From UBA7803 sp041395905 (GTDB taxonomy: Bacteria; Pseudomonadota; Gammaproteobacteria; Pseudomonadales; Azotimanducaceae), in assembly GCA_041395905.1 (NCBI GenBank), contig JAWKZP010000006.1:1-64000 (forward strand): a DNA stretch of 64,000 nt, written 5' to 3'. The notes under the pieces are model-generated. The model was not told the DNA's origin, did not search any database, and was given only the letters and a program-made list of their open reading frames with translations. Numbering within the stretch: position 1 is the first letter of the stretch; each line of letters starts with the position of its first letter. A program made the position numbers and the translations under genes. This document shows, one piece after another, positions 8,407 to 16,857 of the stretch.

Positions 8407-8988
8407 ATGATGAGCGAGCGCCAGGAGCTGCGTCGATACTTCCGTGGCCTGCGCCGGGCACTCAGCGCTGCCGAGCAGCGGGCCCACGCGCGCGCCGTCG
8501 CGCAGCATTTCTTCACCAGCGGCCTGGCCCTGCGCGCCCAAACCGTGGGCGCCTATTTCGCGGCCGACGGCGAGCTCGACACTGCACCGCTGCTGCAGCG
8601 ACTGCTGCAGCAACACCGTCGCGTCGCCATGCCCGTCGTGCGCAAGGACCGGGTACTCGAGTTCTACCGCCATCGACGCAACGGCGCGCTCGTGACCAAC
8701 CGCTATGGAATCCCCGAGCCGGCACCGGGGGCCGCGTACGTGGCCCCGATCAGCATCGACGTGCTGCTCATGCCGCTGGTGGCGTTCGACCGCTTCGGCA
8801 CCCGGCTCGGCATGGGCGCCGGCTACTACGATCGTTTTCTCGGCCGCCTGCCCGAAGGGCTGCGGCCGCTGTGTGTGGGCATCGCCCACGAACTTCAGAG
8901 CAGCCTGGATCCGCTGCCGTACGACGCCTGGGACATGCCGCTGGATGGCGTGATCACCGAAACCGGCTGGCACCCGCTGCCGGAGTAA
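8407..8988 (+). CDS. ygfA: 5-formyltetrahydrofolate cyclo-ligase
   Basis: Converts 5-formyl-THF to 5,10-methenyl-THF using ATP, returning folate to one-carbon metabolism. 193 aa from ATG 8407 (MMSERQELRRYFRGLRRAL), with AGGA eight bases before it; longer frames upstream run through 6S RNA and were rejected. Conserved substrate/ATP-binding C-terminal motif FGTRLGMGAGYYDRFL near residue 130. Located immediately downstream of 6S RNA, as in E. coli. Confidence 0.94.
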   Translation: MMSERQELRRYFRGLRRALSAAEQRAHARAVAQHFFTSGLALRAQTVGAYFAADGELDTAPLLQRLLQQHRRVAMPVVRKDRVLEFYRHRRNGALVTNRYGIPEPAPGAAYVAPISIDVLLMPLVAFDRFGTRLGMGAGYYDRFLGRLPEGLRPLCVGIAHELQSSLDPLPYDAWDMPLDGVITETGWHPLPE

Positions 8989-9019
8989 AGGCGGAATCCC
9001 GCCGGGAGGACGACGCGCC

Positions 9020-9571
9020 ATGGCCGTTCGCGACATCATCCGTATGGGGCATCCGACGCTGCGCAAGGTGGCAAGACCGCTCACCGATGCCGAGATCGGC
9101 AGTGCCGCGACGCAGACACTCGTGCAGGATCTGACAGATACGCTGCGTGCCACCGGCATGGGCATTGGTCTGGCGGCGCCGCAGATCGACGAGCCCGTGC
9201 GCGTCGCCGTGATCGAGATCCCGGGCGGCGCGAGCCGTTACGGCGAGATTCCGCCCCTGCCGCTGACAGTGTTCATCAACCCGGAGATCGAAGTGCTGAA
9301 CCCGGCCGTCGCCGGCTACTGGGAAGGTTGCCTGTCGGTGCCGGGGCTGCGCGGCTTCGTGGAGCGCCCCCAGCACATCCGGATCCGCGCCCTGGGCCTG
9401 GACGGCGCACCGCTGGAGCTGACCCTGCAGGGTTTCGTCGCCACGGTCTTTCAGCACGAATTCGATCACCTGGATGGGCGCCTGTACATCGACCGAATCA
9501 AGGACTCGACACTGTTGATGTTCGAGGAGGAGTTCGAGCGTTACGTGGTCCCAGGCACGGGCGCGCTCTAG
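9020..9571 (+). CDS. def: Peptide deformylase
   Basis: Iron/zinc enzyme that removes the formyl group from nascent proteins. 183 aa. All three signature motifs are present: GIGLAAPQI near residue 49, EGCLSVPG near 101 (metal-binding Cys) and QHEFDHLDG near 144 (two metal His and the catalytic Glu). Its place after ygfA rather than beside fmt suggests a second deformylase, as many Pseudomonas-like genomes carry two; fmt is not in the window. The stop codon falls inside a tandem 22-bp repeat. Confidence 0.94.
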   Translation: MAVRDIIRMGHPTLRKVARPLTDAEIGSAATQTLVQDLTDTLRATGMGIGLAAPQIDEPVRVAVIEIPGGASRYGEIPPLPLTVFINPEIEVLNPAVAGYWEGCLSVPGLRGFVERPQHIRIRALGLDGAPLELTLQGFVATVFQHEFDHLDGRLYIDRIKDSTLLMFEEEFERYVVPGTGAL

Positions 9572-9627
9572 GAAGCGCGTACGCGCGCTCTAGGAAGCGC
9601 GTAGGCGCGCTCCAGCAGGCGTGCGCG
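9561..9627. repeat. Tandem 22-bp repeat over the def stop codon
   Basis: GCGCGCTCTAGGAAGCGCGT occurs at 9561-9580 and again at 9583-9602 in a 22-bp period, followed by a decayed third copy (GCGCGCTCCAGCAGGCGTG). Each unit is itself a hairpin (GCGCGCT/AGCGCGT around CTAGGA) and each contains a TAG in its loop. The first supplies the def stop. It lies between convergent def and ilvA, so it may serve as a bidirectional terminator; no T-run is present. Confidence 0.75.
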
Positions 9628-9653
9628 CCGCAGGTACGCACGCCGGCGGCTCC

Positions 9654-11183
9654 TCAGCGCAGGAACAGCCGGTAGGCCGGATTGTCGGTCTCTTCCCAGA
9701 AGCGGTAGCCGACGCTGGCCAGGTCGCTCGCCAGGCGCTTGCGGTCCTTGCCTTCGGCCTCGAACCCCACCAGCACCCGACCCCAGGCCGCTCCATGGTT
9801 GCGGTAGTGGAACATCGTGATGTTCCACTCAGCGCCCAGCACCGAGAGAAATCTGAGCAGCGCGCCGGGTCGCTCGGGGAACTCGAATCGGTAGAGAAGC
9901 TCGTTTTTCGTCCCCAGGGTACGGCCGCCGACCATGTGCCGCACGTGCAGTTTGGCGGCCTCGTTCTCGGTCATGTCCTGCACCGCGTAACCGGCGTCCT
10001 TGAGCGAGGCGACCAGCGCGCCGCGGTCGGCACCCGTACCCACCTCGACACCCACGTAAACGTGCGCTTCGCGCTCGGATGCATAGCGGTAGTTGAACTC
10101 GCTCACCGAGCGCCGACCCAGCGTGTTGCAGAAGCGGCGGAAGCTGCCACGCTGCTCGGGAATGGTGACGGCCAGGATCGCCTCGCGCTGCTCGCCCACC
10201 TCCGCGCGCTCGGAAATGTGGCGCAGGCGATCGAAGTTGACGTTAGCCCCGCTGACCACCGCCACCAGTTGCCGATCACCGCTGCCGCCATGGCTGGCCA
10301 GGCGGCTCACGTACTTCTTCATGCCGGCCACCGACAGCGCCCCGGATGGCTCGGCGATGGCGCGGGTGTCGTCGAACAGATCCTTGACCGCCGCGCAGAT
10401 CTCGTCAGTGCTGGCGGTAATCACCTCATCGACGCAGCGCCGTGCCACCTTGAAGGTTTCCCGTCCCACCTGCGCGACCGAGACACCGTCGGCAAACAGG
10501 TCGAGCGTCTCATAAGGCAGCTTCACGCGCCGCCCGGCGGCGAGAGCCGCAGCCAGGCAGGCCGACCCTTCCGCCTCCACGCCGACGATGCGCGTCTGCG
10601 GCGACAGGTACTTGACGTATGCCGAGATCCCGGCGATGAGCCCGCCACCGCCCACGGGCACGAAGATGACGTCGGGCCGGCCGACGCACTGATTCATGAT
10701 CTCCATGCCCACCGTGCCCTGGCCGGCAATCACGTCGACGTCGTCGAACGGATGCACGAACACGTAGCCGTGCTGCTCGGTGAGCTCGCGCGCATGCGCG
10801 GCCGCCTCGTCGTAGGCATCGCCGTGGAGGATCACGCGCGCCCCCAGATTGCGCACCGCGTTGACCTTGATGCTCGGCGTGTTGCGGCCCATCACGATCA
10901 CCGCCTTGAGGCCGAGCTCGCGCGCCGCCAGAGCCACGCCCTGGGCGTGGTTGCCCGCAGATGCTGCGATCACCCCACGACTGCGCTCGGCCGGCGAGAG
11001 CTGCACGATCTTGTTGTACGACCCGCGCAGCTTGAATGAAAACACGGGCTGCAGATCTTCGCGCTTGAGCAGCACGCGGTGGCCGAGGCGCCGCGACAGG
11101 GTCGGCGCGGGGATCAATGGTGACTCGATGGCCACGTCGTAGACGCGCGCGGACAGAATCTTCTTTACGTACTTTTCCAGCAT
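9654..11183 (-). CDS. ilvA: Threonine deaminase (L-threonine ammonia-lyase), biosynthetic
   Basis: PLP enzyme converting threonine to 2-oxobutanoate, the committed step of isoleucine synthesis. 509 aa from the ATG at 11183 (MLEKYVKKILSARVYDVA). PLP Lys is in FSFKLRGSYN near residue 53; phosphate loop VPVGGGGLIAG near 185. Two C-terminal ACT-like regulatory domains (about 330-420 and 425-509; RGSFRRFCNTLG and ERPGALLRFLSVLG) indicate isoleucine feedback control, as in E. coli IlvA. Divergent from rpiA across 110 bp. Confidence 0.95.
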   Translation of the reverse strand: MLEKYVKKILSARVYDVAIESPLIPAPTLSRRLGHRVLLKREDLQPVFSFKLRGSYNKIVQLSPAERSRGVIAASAGNHAQGVALAARELGLKAVIVMGRNTPSIKVNAVRNLGARVILHGDAYDEAAAHARELTEQHGYVFVHPFDDVDVIAGQGTVGMEIMNQCVGRPDVIFVPVGGGGLIAGISAYVKYLSPQTRIVGVEAEGSACLAAALAAGRRVKLPYETLDLFADGVSVAQVGRETFKVARRCVDEVITASTDEICAAVKDLFDDTRAIAEPSGALSVAGMKKYVSRLASHGGSGDRQLVAVVSGANVNFDRLRHISERAEVGEQREAILAVTIPEQRGSFRRFCNTLGRRSVSEFNYRYASEREAHVYVGVEVGTGADRGALVASLKDAGYAVQDMTENEAAKLHVRHMVGGRTLGTKNELLYRFEFPERPGALLRFLSVLGAEWNITMFHYRNHGAAWGRVLVGFEAEGKDRKRLASDLASVGYRFWEETDNPAYRLFLR

Positions 11184-11293
11184 GGGTAGTGTTTTCCCGC
11201 TTTTCGACTGTGGCCGCGCCATGCGGCGCGCCGGAGCGGACGGGCGGGAGAGCGCAAGGGCAACGGCCAGGCCGCAAATTTGACTGGGCAAGT

Positions 11294-11965
11294 ATGAACC
11301 AAGATCAGCTGAAACGCAGTGCTGCCGAGGCAGCGCTGGCGTACGTCGAGACGCGGCTCGGCAACAAGAGCATCGTCGGCATCGGTACCGGCTCCACTGC
11401 CAACTGCTTCATTGATGCGCTGGCCCGAATCCGCCACAAGTTCGACGCGACCGTGGCCAGCAGCGAAGCCAGCGCCGCGCGCTTGCGCAGACACGGCATC
11501 CCGGTGCTCGATCTCAATGCCGTGGACGAGGTGACCGTCTACGTGGACGGAGCGGACGAGGTCGACCCGCGGCGCCGGCTCATCAAGGGCGGCGGCGGCG
11601 CGCTGACGCGGGAGAAGATCGTTGCCGCATCCGCCGACGAGTTCGTTTGCATCGTCGACGAGTCGAAGCTGGTGCAGACGCTGGGCGCCTACCCGCTGCC
11701 CGTGGAAGTGATTCCCATGGCGCGCGGCCTGGTGGCCCGTGCCCTGCGCAGGCTCGGCGGCCATCCCGAGCTGCGCCAGGATTTCGTCACCGACAACGGC
11801 AACCTGATTCTCGACGTGCACGGATTGTCCATCACCGACCCGGACGGGCTCGAACAGACCCTGAACAACCTGGTGGGTGCCGTCTGCAACGGCATCTTCG
11901 CGGCCCAGGCACCCACGCGCGTATTCGTCGCCGCCGCGGCCGGCGTACGGGAACTCAGACCCTAG
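11294..11965 (+). CDS. rpiA: Ribose-5-phosphate isomerase A
   Basis: Interconverts ribose 5-phosphate and ribulose 5-phosphate in the pentose phosphate pathway. 223 aa from ATG 11294, giving the family start MNQDQLKRSAAEAAL. Motifs: GIGTGSTANCFI near residue 29, SSEAS, the catalytic-site DGADEVD near 84, and KGGGGALTREKI near 97. The ilvA/rpiA divergent pair is common in gammaproteobacteria. Confidence 0.96.
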   Translation: MNQDQLKRSAAEAALAYVETRLGNKSIVGIGTGSTANCFIDALARIRHKFDATVASSEASAARLRRHGIPVLDLNAVDEVTVYVDGADEVDPRRRLIKGGGGALTREKIVAASADEFVCIVDESKLVQTLGAYPLPVEVIPMARGLVARALRRLGGHPELRQDFVTDNGNLILDVHGLSITDPDGLEQTLNNLVGAVCNGIFAAQAPTRVFVAAAAGVRELRP

Positions 11966-12012
11966 CACCGGCGGCCTGCCGTCGGCCCGACCGGCGCGGC
12001 GGTGCCGCGTCC

Positions 12013-13380
12013 TCAGGCCAGCAGCTTGCCCGGGTTCAGGATCTGATCCGGATCCAGTATCTGCTTGAGCGCGCGCATGATGCTGATCTCAGCCGGGCTG
12101 CGTGAGTAACCGAGGAAATCGCGCTTCAACAGGCCCACGCCGTGCTCCGCGGATATGCTGCCGTTGCGGGCCGCCACCCGCTCGAAGATGCGGGGACTGA
12201 TCTCGTGACAGCGCTCGTAGAACGCATTGCCGTCCAGCCCCGCCGGTTTGAGGATGTTGAGGTGCAGGTTGCCGTCGCCGATATGGCCGTACCAGCACAC
12301 CTCGAACTCCGGATAGCTGTCCCGTACCAGCGCGTCGACCTCGTCGAGGAAATCCGGCATCACCGAGATGCGTACGGCCAGGTCGTTCTTGTACGGCGTG
12401 TAGGGCGCAATACTTTCAGAGATGCCCTCGCGCAGCTGCCAGAGATTGGCCGCCTGGGTCTCGGACTGGGACAGCACGCCGTCGCCTACCCAGCCGGCTG
12501 CCACGCAGGCTTCGAAGGCGGCCATGGCAGGCTCGGCGGCGCTCTCGTCGAACTCCACCAGCGCGTAGAACGGCGCCGCCTGGGCCAGCGGCCGCGGCAG
12601 GTCACGATGAGCGGTGACCTTGGTGAGCGCCAGCTCCGAGAAGAACTCGAACGCAGAAACCGTCACCTGCTGCTGAAAAGCTGCCAGCACGCTGAGGATG
12701 TCGCGGAACCGATCGACGCCCAGCACCATCACCAGCTGCGACTCCGGCTCGCGGGTCAGACGGATGTCGGCTTCCACCACGAAGCCGAGCGTCCCCTCCG
12801 AGCCGATGAACAGGTGCCGCAGATCGTACCCGGTGGCGTTCTTGACGAGCCCGTGATTGCAGTCGATGAGATCGCCGTTGCCGGTGACTACCCGCAGCCC
12901 GGCCACCCAGTCCCGGGTCAGGCCGTAACGGATGACCTTGATGCCGCCGGCATTGGTGGCGATGTTGCCCCCGATCTGGCTGGATCCTGATGACGCGAAG
13001 TCCACCGGATAGAACAATCCCTGGTCGTGGGCGAAGCTCTGCAGCGTCTGCGTCACGACCCCCGCCTGGCACGTGACGAGCCGATCGGCGGGGTCGAACG
13101 CCAGAATCCGATTCATTCGGTCGAATGACACCACCACTTCGCCATGGCTCGCCACGGCCCCGCCGGAGAGGCCCGTGCGGCCACCCGACGGAACCAGCGC
13201 CAGACCTTCGGCCCGCGCCAGGGCAACCAGGCGCACCACGTCGTCCACGCATTCGGGAAACACGACGGCGCTCGGCGCCACTGCGTAGCTGCGGGTCCAG
13301 TCGCAGCCCCATTGCGCCAGCGCATCGGCATCGCGTCGGATCTGCTTTGGTGAAAGGCATTCATCCAGGCCTTGGGACAT
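12013..13380 (-). CDS. FAD-linked D-2-hydroxyacid dehydrogenase, probable D-2-hydroxyglutarate dehydrogenase
   Basis: VAO-family flavoenzyme, 455 aa from the ATG at 13380, with GGAA seven bases upstream. The N-terminal FAD-binding PCMH domain carries VPSGGRTGLSGGAV near residue 65 and GGNIATNAGGIKVIRYG near 130. The C-terminal FAD-oxidase domain has the metal/substrate motif GHIGDGNLHLNI near 362 and a late SAEHGVG. It is divergent from serA. SerA enzymes can reduce 2-oxoglutarate to D-2-hydroxyglutarate, and in Pseudomonas a partner D-2-hydroxyglutarate dehydrogenase recycles it and drives serine synthesis. The pairing makes that activity more likely than glycolate or D-lactate oxidation. 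Confidence 0.85.
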   Translation of the reverse strand: MSQGLDECLSPKQIRRDADALAQWGCDWTRSYAVAPSAVVFPECVDDVVRLVALARAEGLALVPSGGRTGLSGGAVASHGEVVVSFDRMNRILAFDPADRLVTCQAGVVTQTLQSFAHDQGLFYPVDFASSGSSQIGGNIATNAGGIKVIRYGLTRDWVAGLRVVTGNGDLIDCNHGLVKNATGYDLRHLFIGSEGTLGFVVEADIRLTREPESQLVMVLGVDRFRDILSVLAAFQQQVTVSAFEFFSELALTKVTAHRDLPRPLAQAAPFYALVEFDESAAEPAMAAFEACVAAGWVGDGVLSQSETQAANLWQLREGISESIAPYTPYKNDLAVRISVMPDFLDEVDALVRDSYPEFEVCWYGHIGDGNLHLNILKPAGLDGNAFYERCHEISPRIFERVAARNGSISAEHGVGLLKRDFLGYSRSPAEISIMRALKQILDPDQILNPGKLLA

Positions 13381-13408
13381 TTTCCAGTTCCGCAAAATGG
13401 GCGCTGCT

Positions 13409-13414
13409 AGTATA
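13409..13414 (-). promoter_or_regulatory. Candidate -10 for the D-2-hydroxyacid dehydrogenase gene
   Basis: TATACT on the minus strand at 13414-13409, about 29 bp before the ATG at 13380. No good -35 is seen at 17 bp. The 90-bp gap must also house the serA promoter, so the elements probably interdigitate. Confidence 0.35.
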
Positions 13415-13470
13415 GGCGCCCCGCAATTCCAATGGTCAGCGCCGCGCGCGACCGGCACAGAGAGGCAGAG

Positions 13471-14700
13471 GTGGCAGCGACGTCGTTCGACAAGGACCGA
13501 ATCCGCATCGTGTTGCTCGAGGGCGTGCACCGCTCTGCGGTAGCGAGCTTCGAACAGGCGGGCTATCACAACGTCACCCAGCTCGATCACGCCCTGCAGG
13601 GCGAGGATCTGGCGGCAGCCATCAGCGACGCGCACATGCTCGGCATCCGTTCACGTACCCAGCTGGATGCCGTGGCGCTTGCAGCAGCCCGGCGCCTGAT
13701 GGCCGTGGGCTGCTTCTGCATCGGCACCAACCAGGTGGACCTGCGTGCAGCCACCGCGCAGGGCGTACCTGTTTTCAACGCACCCTACTCCAATACCCGC
13801 AGCGTCGCCGAGCTGGTGCTGGCGGAAGCGATCCTGCTGCTGCGCGGCGTGCCGCAGCGGAACATGCAGATGCACCGCGGCGAGTGGCAGAAGTCGGCCC
13901 GTGCGTCGTTCGAAACCCGCGGCAAAGTCCTCGGCGTGGTCGGCTACGGCAATATCGGCGCCCAGCTCGGCGTGCTGGCCGAGGCCCTGGGCATGCAGGT
14001 GATCTTCTACGATGTCGTCAAGAAGCTGAATCTGGGCAACGCCAGGCAAGTGGACAGCCTGGACGCGCTGCTGTCCGCTGCCGACGTGGTGAGCCTGCAC
14101 GTGCCGGCCACGCCGCAGACCCGCGGCATGCTCGACGCGCGGACGCTGTCACGGCTGAAGCCGGGAGCCGTGCTGATCAACGCCTCGCGCGGCAACGTGA
14201 TCGATCTCGACGCGCTCGCCGGGTGCCTGCGCAGCGGCGCGCTGCTGGGCGCTGCCATCGACGTGTTCCCGGAGGAACCCAAGGCCAACGGTGATCCGTT
14301 CCGCTCGCCCCTGCTGGAACTGGACAACGTGCTCCTGACACCCCACATCGGCGGCAGCACGCAGGAGGCCCAGGAGAACATCGGCATCGAGGTGGCCGAG
14401 AAGCTGGTGCGCTACAGCGACAACGGCTCGACCCTGTCGGCCGTGAACTTTCCAGAGGTCGCTCTTCCCGAGCACCCGGGCAAGCATCGCCTGCTGCACA
14501 TTCACGAAAACGTGCCGGGTGTGCTGAGCGCCATCAACCAGGTGCTGTCCAGCGCCAACGTCAACATTGCCGGCCAGTATCTGCAGACGCGCGAGCACAT
14601 CGGCTACGTGGTGATCGACATCGACGCCGACTACTCCGAGCCCGCGCTCAGCGCGCTGCGGGACGTACCGGGGACCATCCGCGCGCGCGTGTTGTTCTGA
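13471..14700 (+). CDS. serA: D-3-phosphoglycerate dehydrogenase
   Basis: First enzyme of serine biosynthesis. 409 aa from the GTG at 13471, which aligns with the E. coli start (410 aa) and has GAGG five bases upstream; an ATG at 13432 would add 13 poorly conserved residues. NAD-binding motif VVGYGNIGAQLG near residue 157. Catalytic Arg in INASRGNVID near 240, Glu in FPEEPKANGDPF near 269, and His in LTPHIGGSTQEAQENIG near 292. C-terminal ACT domain (about 335-409, ENVPGVLSAINQVL) for serine feedback. Short E. coli-type enzyme. Confidence 0.97.
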   Translation: MAATSFDKDRIRIVLLEGVHRSAVASFEQAGYHNVTQLDHALQGEDLAAAISDAHMLGIRSRTQLDAVALAAARRLMAVGCFCIGTNQVDLRAATAQGVPVFNAPYSNTRSVAELVLAEAILLLRGVPQRNMQMHRGEWQKSARASFETRGKVLGVVGYGNIGAQLGVLAEALGMQVIFYDVVKKLNLGNARQVDSLDALLSAADVVSLHVPATPQTRGMLDARTLSRLKPGAVLINASRGNVIDLDALAGCLRSGALLGAAIDVFPEEPKANGDPFRSPLLELDNVLLTPHIGGSTQEAQENIGIEVAEKLVRYSDNGSTLSAVNFPEVALPEHPGKHRLLHIHENVPGVLSAINQVLSSANVNIAGQYLQTREHIGYVVIDIDADYSEPALSALRDVPGTIRARVLF

Positions 14701-14735
14701 TAGCATCGACCCCGCAACCGACAAGGGGGACCCTC

Positions 14736-16046
14736 ATGACCCGGCAACTGCTCGTCCACTTCCTGCCTCGCCTGACTGCGCTGCTGCTCGGCACATGGCT
14801 TCTGATCGGCAGCGCCACGGCCGCGGAGCGCGTGCTGCCGGAGGTGAAACCCGAACGCGTGGGCATGTCGAGCGAGCGGCTGGCACGCATCGACAGCCTG
14901 ACCCGGCGCTACGTCGATGAAGGCAAGCTCGCCGGGGTGGTGACCCTGGTCGCGCGCCACGGCAAGGTCGTCTACTTCGATGCGGTGGGCCGGCAGGATC
15001 TCGACAGCGGCGCCCCGATGAGCCGCGACACGCTGTTCCGGATCTACTCCATGAGCAAGCCCATCACCGCCGTGGCGGCGATGATGCTCTACGAGGAAGG
15101 CGCGTTTCAGTTGAGCGACCCCATTGCCAAGTTCGTCCCGGAGCTGGCCAATCTCGAGGTGCTGAACCCGGACGGCAGCCGTACGCCGGCGCAACCCATC
15201 ACCATGCAGCAGCTGCTCACCCACACGGCGGGGTTCAGCTATGGTTTCGACGCCAACGATCCCGTGGATCAGCTGTATCGCGAGAACAACCCGCTGGAAG
15301 CCCAGGATCTCGATGCTTTCCTCGGCCGCCTGTCCGAGCTGCCCCTGAAGTTTCAACCCGGCGCGCGCTGGCACTACAGCGTCGCCGTGGACGTCACCGG
15401 TGCCGTGATAGAGCGCATCAGCGGCCAGTCGTTCGACGAGTTTCTACGCCAGCGGCTGTTCGAGCCTCTGGGTATGCACGACACCTTCTTCGCGGTACCC
15501 GAGGACAAGCGGGCGCGCTTCGGCACCAACCACCGCTGGGACCGTGAGGCGGGCGCCCTGAAGGTCCTGCCGGTACCCGCCTATCCCAACTACACGGACA
15601 CCAGCCTGTTCTCGGGTGGCGGCGGGCTGGTATCCACAGCCCGGGACTACGCCGTGTTCCTGGAGATGCTGCGCAATGGCGGCAGCCTCGGCGACGTGCG
15701 TATCCTCGGTCCCAAGACCATCGAGCTGATGACCATGAATCACCTGCCCGCTCTGATCTCCGCGTCCGGATCCGGCGAGCAGCCCGGGCTCGGCGGGCTC
15801 GGGGGCTACAACGGCAGCGGGTTCGGCCTGGGCTTTTCGGTGGTCACCGACGTCCCCGCAACCCGGGTTATCGGCTCCGTCGGCGAATACAGCTGGGGCG
15901 GCGCGGCCGGCACCATCTTCTGGGTCGATCCCGCGGAAGACCTGTTCGTGGTATCCATGATCCAGCTCATGGGTTCGCCGTGGCCGTTGCGCAGCGAGCT
16001 CAGCGCCCTGACCTATCAGGCGCTCACCGAGCTGGGCGAGCAGTAA
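14736..16046 (+). CDS. Exported serine hydrolase, class C beta-lactamase/esterase family
   Basis: 436 aa with a signal peptide (positively charged MTRQLLVHFLPR, hydrophobic stretch, likely cleavage after ATAA near residue 29), so periplasmic or secreted. The catalytic SxxK tetrad is S105-M-S-K108. The second motif is a tyrosine in HYSVAVD near 212, and a WGGAAGT stretch near 388 stands where HxG/KTG is expected. The match is to the broad EstB/penicillin-binding-protein-like family, where most members are esterases or peptidases. Nothing here shows beta-lactam resistance. Strong AGGGGGA ribosome site. It may be its own transcription unit; a 9-bp stem hairpin follows. Confidence 0.85.
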   Translation: MTRQLLVHFLPRLTALLLGTWLLIGSATAAERVLPEVKPERVGMSSERLARIDSLTRRYVDEGKLAGVVTLVARHGKVVYFDAVGRQDLDSGAPMSRDTLFRIYSMSKPITAVAAMMLYEEGAFQLSDPIAKFVPELANLEVLNPDGSRTPAQPITMQQLLTHTAGFSYGFDANDPVDQLYRENNPLEAQDLDAFLGRLSELPLKFQPGARWHYSVAVDVTGAVIERISGQSFDEFLRQRLFEPLGMHDTFFAVPEDKRARFGTNHRWDREAGALKVLPVPAYPNYTDTSLFSGGGGLVSTARDYAVFLEMLRNGGSLGDVRILGPKTIELMTMNHLPALISASGSGEQPGLGGLGGYNGSGFGLGFSVVTDVPATRVIGSVGEYSWGGAAGTIFWVDPAEDLFVVSMIQLMGSPWPLRSELSALTYQALTELGEQ

Positions 16047-16350
16047 CCGCCGCAGTTCACGACCCGCGGCGGGGTAGGTCCCGCCGCGCACTACCACCGG
16101 CTCTCGCGGCGGCGTTCATCGACACGCGCCGCAGACTCTCGAAACCGCTCGCCTCTGGCGCTCACCTGCCCCCGCCGCGGGCGCTCGTTCTGCCTGGCCG
16201 CGGGCGCTCCCGGCGCTCAGACATGGCCGACGGGGTGCGCCGCCGTTCGCCGCTCCCCGGCTGCCGGCGCTCCCGCCATGATGCCTGTCACTGCACGTCG
16301 TGCAGCGGCCTTTGCAAGAGGCCTTCATCAGGCAATCTGGAGCAGAAATC
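16047..16350. other. 304-bp spacer upstream of the peptide-secretion cluster
   Basis: Apart from the hairpin at 16065-16088, it holds a 13-bp direct repeat GCCGCGGGCGCTC (16174-16186 and 16197-16209) and a small hairpin CTGCAC-GTC-GTGCAG (16291-16305) about 45 bp before the precursor start. No convincing sigma-70 promoter is visible, although the cluster needs one. No RNA gene seen. Confidence 0.4.
16065..16088 (+). terminator. GC-rich hairpin after the serine hydrolase gene
   Basis: Perfect 9-bp stem CGCGGCGGG / CCCGCCGCG with a 6-nt loop, 19 nt after the stop. No T-run follows (GCACTACC), so it is terminator-like rather than a classical Rho-independent terminator. Confidence 0.45.
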
Positions 16351-16563
16351 ATGAGAGAGTTGACAGCCACCGAAGTCGCGCAGGTGAGTGGCGCCGATGT
16401 CTCATCCGGTATCGTAGGTGTCGGCATGGGAACCGCGAGCGCACTGGCGTCCGGCGCCATCGCAGGCACGCTGTGGGGTGCCACCACCGGCGGCATCGTG
16501 GGTGCCGGCGTGGGTGCCGTAGTCGGCGTCGGCTACGTCCTGGCCACCGAAGACGACAGCTGA
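16351..16563 (+). CDS. Bacteriocin/microcin precursor peptide with double-glycine-type leader
   Basis: 70 aa from ATG 16351 (GGAG eight bases upstream; an ATG at 16300 lacks a ribosome site and would spoil the leader). The leader MRELTATEVAQVSGA matches the Gram-negative class II pattern MRELxxxEVxxVSGG, with cleavage expected after Gly14-Ala15. The 55-aa core is Gly/Ala/Val-rich with successive GxxxG spacing and one Trp. It has no Cys and a negatively charged tail ATEDDS. It resembles membrane-inserting class II peptides such as colicin V. The exporter with a C39 peptidase is encoded 2.5 kb downstream on the same strand. That it kills neighbours is inference; a signalling or structural peptide is possible. 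Confidence 0.8.
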   Translation: MRELTATEVAQVSGADVSSGIVGVGMGTASALASGAIAGTLWGATTGGIVGAGVGAVVGVGYVLATEDDS

Positions 16564-16620
16564 GCCGCGGTTCGGCGCATCGACGCAGGCGGAGCGGCGA
16601 CCAACGAGCAGGGAGGGAAC

Positions 16621-16857
16621 ATGAGCACAACGACCGATCGGTTTCAGCCGGCACCTGGATTCGGCACTGCGTACTGGCTGTTGCTGGCCTTCGTGCCGGC
16701 TTCCATCGCGGTGGACCTGACGCTGTACGCACGGGCCGACCTCGAGCTGCGCAGCCTGCTGTTTGCGCTGTGTCTCACCAAATACGCTCTGCTGCCGACC
16801 GTCGCCGCGCTCGTCTGGCTCGCCGGGCGTATCCGTGACCGCGCCCGCTCCAGCTGA
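16621..16857 (+). CDS. Small two-helix membrane protein, candidate immunity protein
   Basis: 78 aa, not recognised as a known family. Strong ribosome site GGAGGGAAC just before ATG 16621. Two predicted transmembrane helices (about residues 16-38 and 44-68) are joined by a short loop holding DLTLYARADLELR, with a basic C-terminus (RIRDRARSS). It lies 57 bp after the precursor gene, and its stop abuts the next ATG (TGAATG). Small hydrophobic proteins beside class II microcin genes are commonly immunity factors, so that is the leading guess. No sequence motif proves it. Confidence 0.6.
   Translation: MSTTTDRFQPAPGFGTAYWLLLAFVPASIAVDLTLYARADLELRSLLFALCLTKYALLPTVAALVWLAGRIRDRARSS

Noticed and set aside
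14736..16046. Beta-lactamase resistance gene
   Set aside because: SxxK is shared by esterases, peptidases and beta-lactamases, and the third motif is WGGAAGT rather than KTG. Only the broad hydrolase family is supported.
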